From positions 1 through 6,444 of the forward strand of contig JBOIEE010000010.1 in the NCBI GenBank assembly GCA_050740975.1: DNA of 6,444 bases, written 5' to 3'. The translations under genes and the position numbers were made by a program. The DNA comes from JBOHHR01 sp050740975 (GTDB lineage: Bacteria; Pseudomonadota; Gammaproteobacteria; JBOHHR01). This document shows positions 5,924 through 6,444 of this stretch, in pieces (position 1 is the stretch's first letter; every line of letters starts with the position of its first letter). The notes beneath the pieces were generated by a model. It made no database searches and had not been told where the DNA came from. It saw only the letters and a program-made list of their open reading frames with translations.

Positions 5924-6310
5924 ATGCTGAAGGCTTTATCGCGGCATTGGGCAGAGTATCTTATCGAAGCGGCGGGCCTGGGGTTGTTCATGATCTCGGC
6001 CTGCGTCTTTGTGGCCATGCTAGAACATCCGGCGTCATGGTTCCGTCATACCGTCGAAGAACCCCTGTTGCGACGTCTTTTGATCGGCGTGGCGATGGGG
6101 CTCACGGCGATCACCATCATCTATTCCCCCTGGGGCAAACGGTCCGGGGCGCATCTTAATCCGGCCGTCACGCTGACCTTTTTCCGACTCGGTAAGGTCC
6201 AGCCGTGGGATGCCCTATTCTATGTGCTTGCCCAATTCGCCGGGGGCATAGCTGGAGTGTTGCTCGCCGGTCTGTTGTTAGGCCAGCCGGTGCTCCCTCT
6301 CAAACACATC
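5924..6310 (+). pseudogene. MIP/aquaporin family channel, N-terminal half only
   Basis: From ATG 5924, with GGAG at 5913-5916, the frame encodes a MIP-family membrane channel: a first helix (LIEAAGLGLFMISACVFVAM), a second (LLIGVAMGLTAITIIY), the first pore motif in SGAHLNPAVTLTFFRLGK (NPA signature), and a third helix (ALFYVLAQFAGGIAGVLLAGLLLG). Similarity ends at about QPVLP. The second half, with the second NPA motif, is absent. The frame stays open to the window end but encodes a basic, Ser/Arg-rich stretch with no membrane helices, which is the wrong frame of a phosphorylase piece. Intact proteins are about 230 residues, so this copy should not form a pore. It follows the SDR by 45 bases on the same strand. 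Water, glycerol or another small solute are possible substrates. Confidence 0.75.
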
Positions 6311-6318
6311 GTGAGCGG

Positions 6319-6444
6319 CGACAGTACTTTGCCGGCTTTATCGCACAGCTCGGCGTTCCGGAGGAGGAGTTCCTCGGGCTTGGTGCCAGTCCCATCAATA
6401 GCGGAGGATTCAATCAGACCGCGCTGGCGCTGCGGGGTTCGCGC
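6319..6444 (+). pseudogene. glgP: Alpha-glucan (glycogen/starch) phosphorylase, internal fragment
   Basis: In the +1 frame from about 6319 the window reads RRQYFAGFIAQLGVPEEEFLGLG, then NSGGFNQTALALRGSR at the edge. This matches the conserved section of bacterial alpha-glucan phosphorylases (YF-P-R--LG---EEFLALG, then FNMTVLALRLSR). Such enzymes release glucose 1-phosphate from storage glucan using pyridoxal phosphate. The start of the protein is missing: upstream in this frame there is no start codon or family sequence, only the aquaporin gene. The fragment continues beyond the window. The identification rests on about 40 residues but on a distinctive motif. Confidence 0.6.

Noticed and set aside
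1..6444. CRISPR array, tRNA or rRNA genes, complete insertion sequences
   Set aside because: No regularly spaced repeats, no tRNA-like or rRNA sequence recognised, and no transposase motifs on either strand.

Overview
The window is GC-rich proteobacterial DNA, most likely from a beta- or gammaproteobacterium; I cannot name a genus. It combines a compact metabolic/metal-stress neighbourhood with an unusual density of broken genes. The only intact genes are in the middle (about 1999-5878). Both flanks and several joints consist of truncated, frameshifted or inverted gene pieces.

Layout. 1-1050: two pieces of closely related sigma-54-dependent AAA+ activators joined head to head. The minus-strand piece carries Walker A. 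The plus-strand piece carries GAFTGA, Walker B, the arginine-finger region and a Fis-type helix-turn-helix. 1051-1530: on the minus strand, the wreck of a HepT/MntA (HEPN toxin / nucleotidyltransferase) module, preceded by a very short fragment that resembles the start of a TIR-domain protein. 1531-1998: no convincing gene; it holds tandem and inverted repeats, a 76-codon open stretch with no usual start codon, and a possible promoter for the next operon. 1999-4405: a complete bufferin-type operon in the order precursor peptide (DUF2282), MNIO/DUF692 enzyme, DUF2063 partner, DoxX membrane protein. 4439-5878: one long open frame that is really a signal-peptide-bearing 'cyclase family' hydrolase cut before its active site, followed in frame by an intact SDR of the glucose 1-dehydrogenase type. 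5924-6444: the N-terminal half of a MIP/aquaporin channel that runs into an out-of-frame internal piece of an alpha-glucan (glycogen/starch) phosphorylase at the window edge.

How the genes work together. The four-gene operon is the clear functional unit. A secreted Cys-containing peptide is expected to be modified by the MNIO enzyme and its partner, with the DoxX protein in the membrane; characterised relatives sequester copper. The SDR, channel and phosphorylase pieces point to a sugar/polyol neighbourhood, but only the SDR is intact.

The main puzzle is the number of gene-to-gene joints (about 230, 1060, 1370, 1484, 4949 and 6310). Either this locus is eroding by repeated deletion and inversion, or the contig is partly chimeric. 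Read-level evidence is needed to tell these apart.
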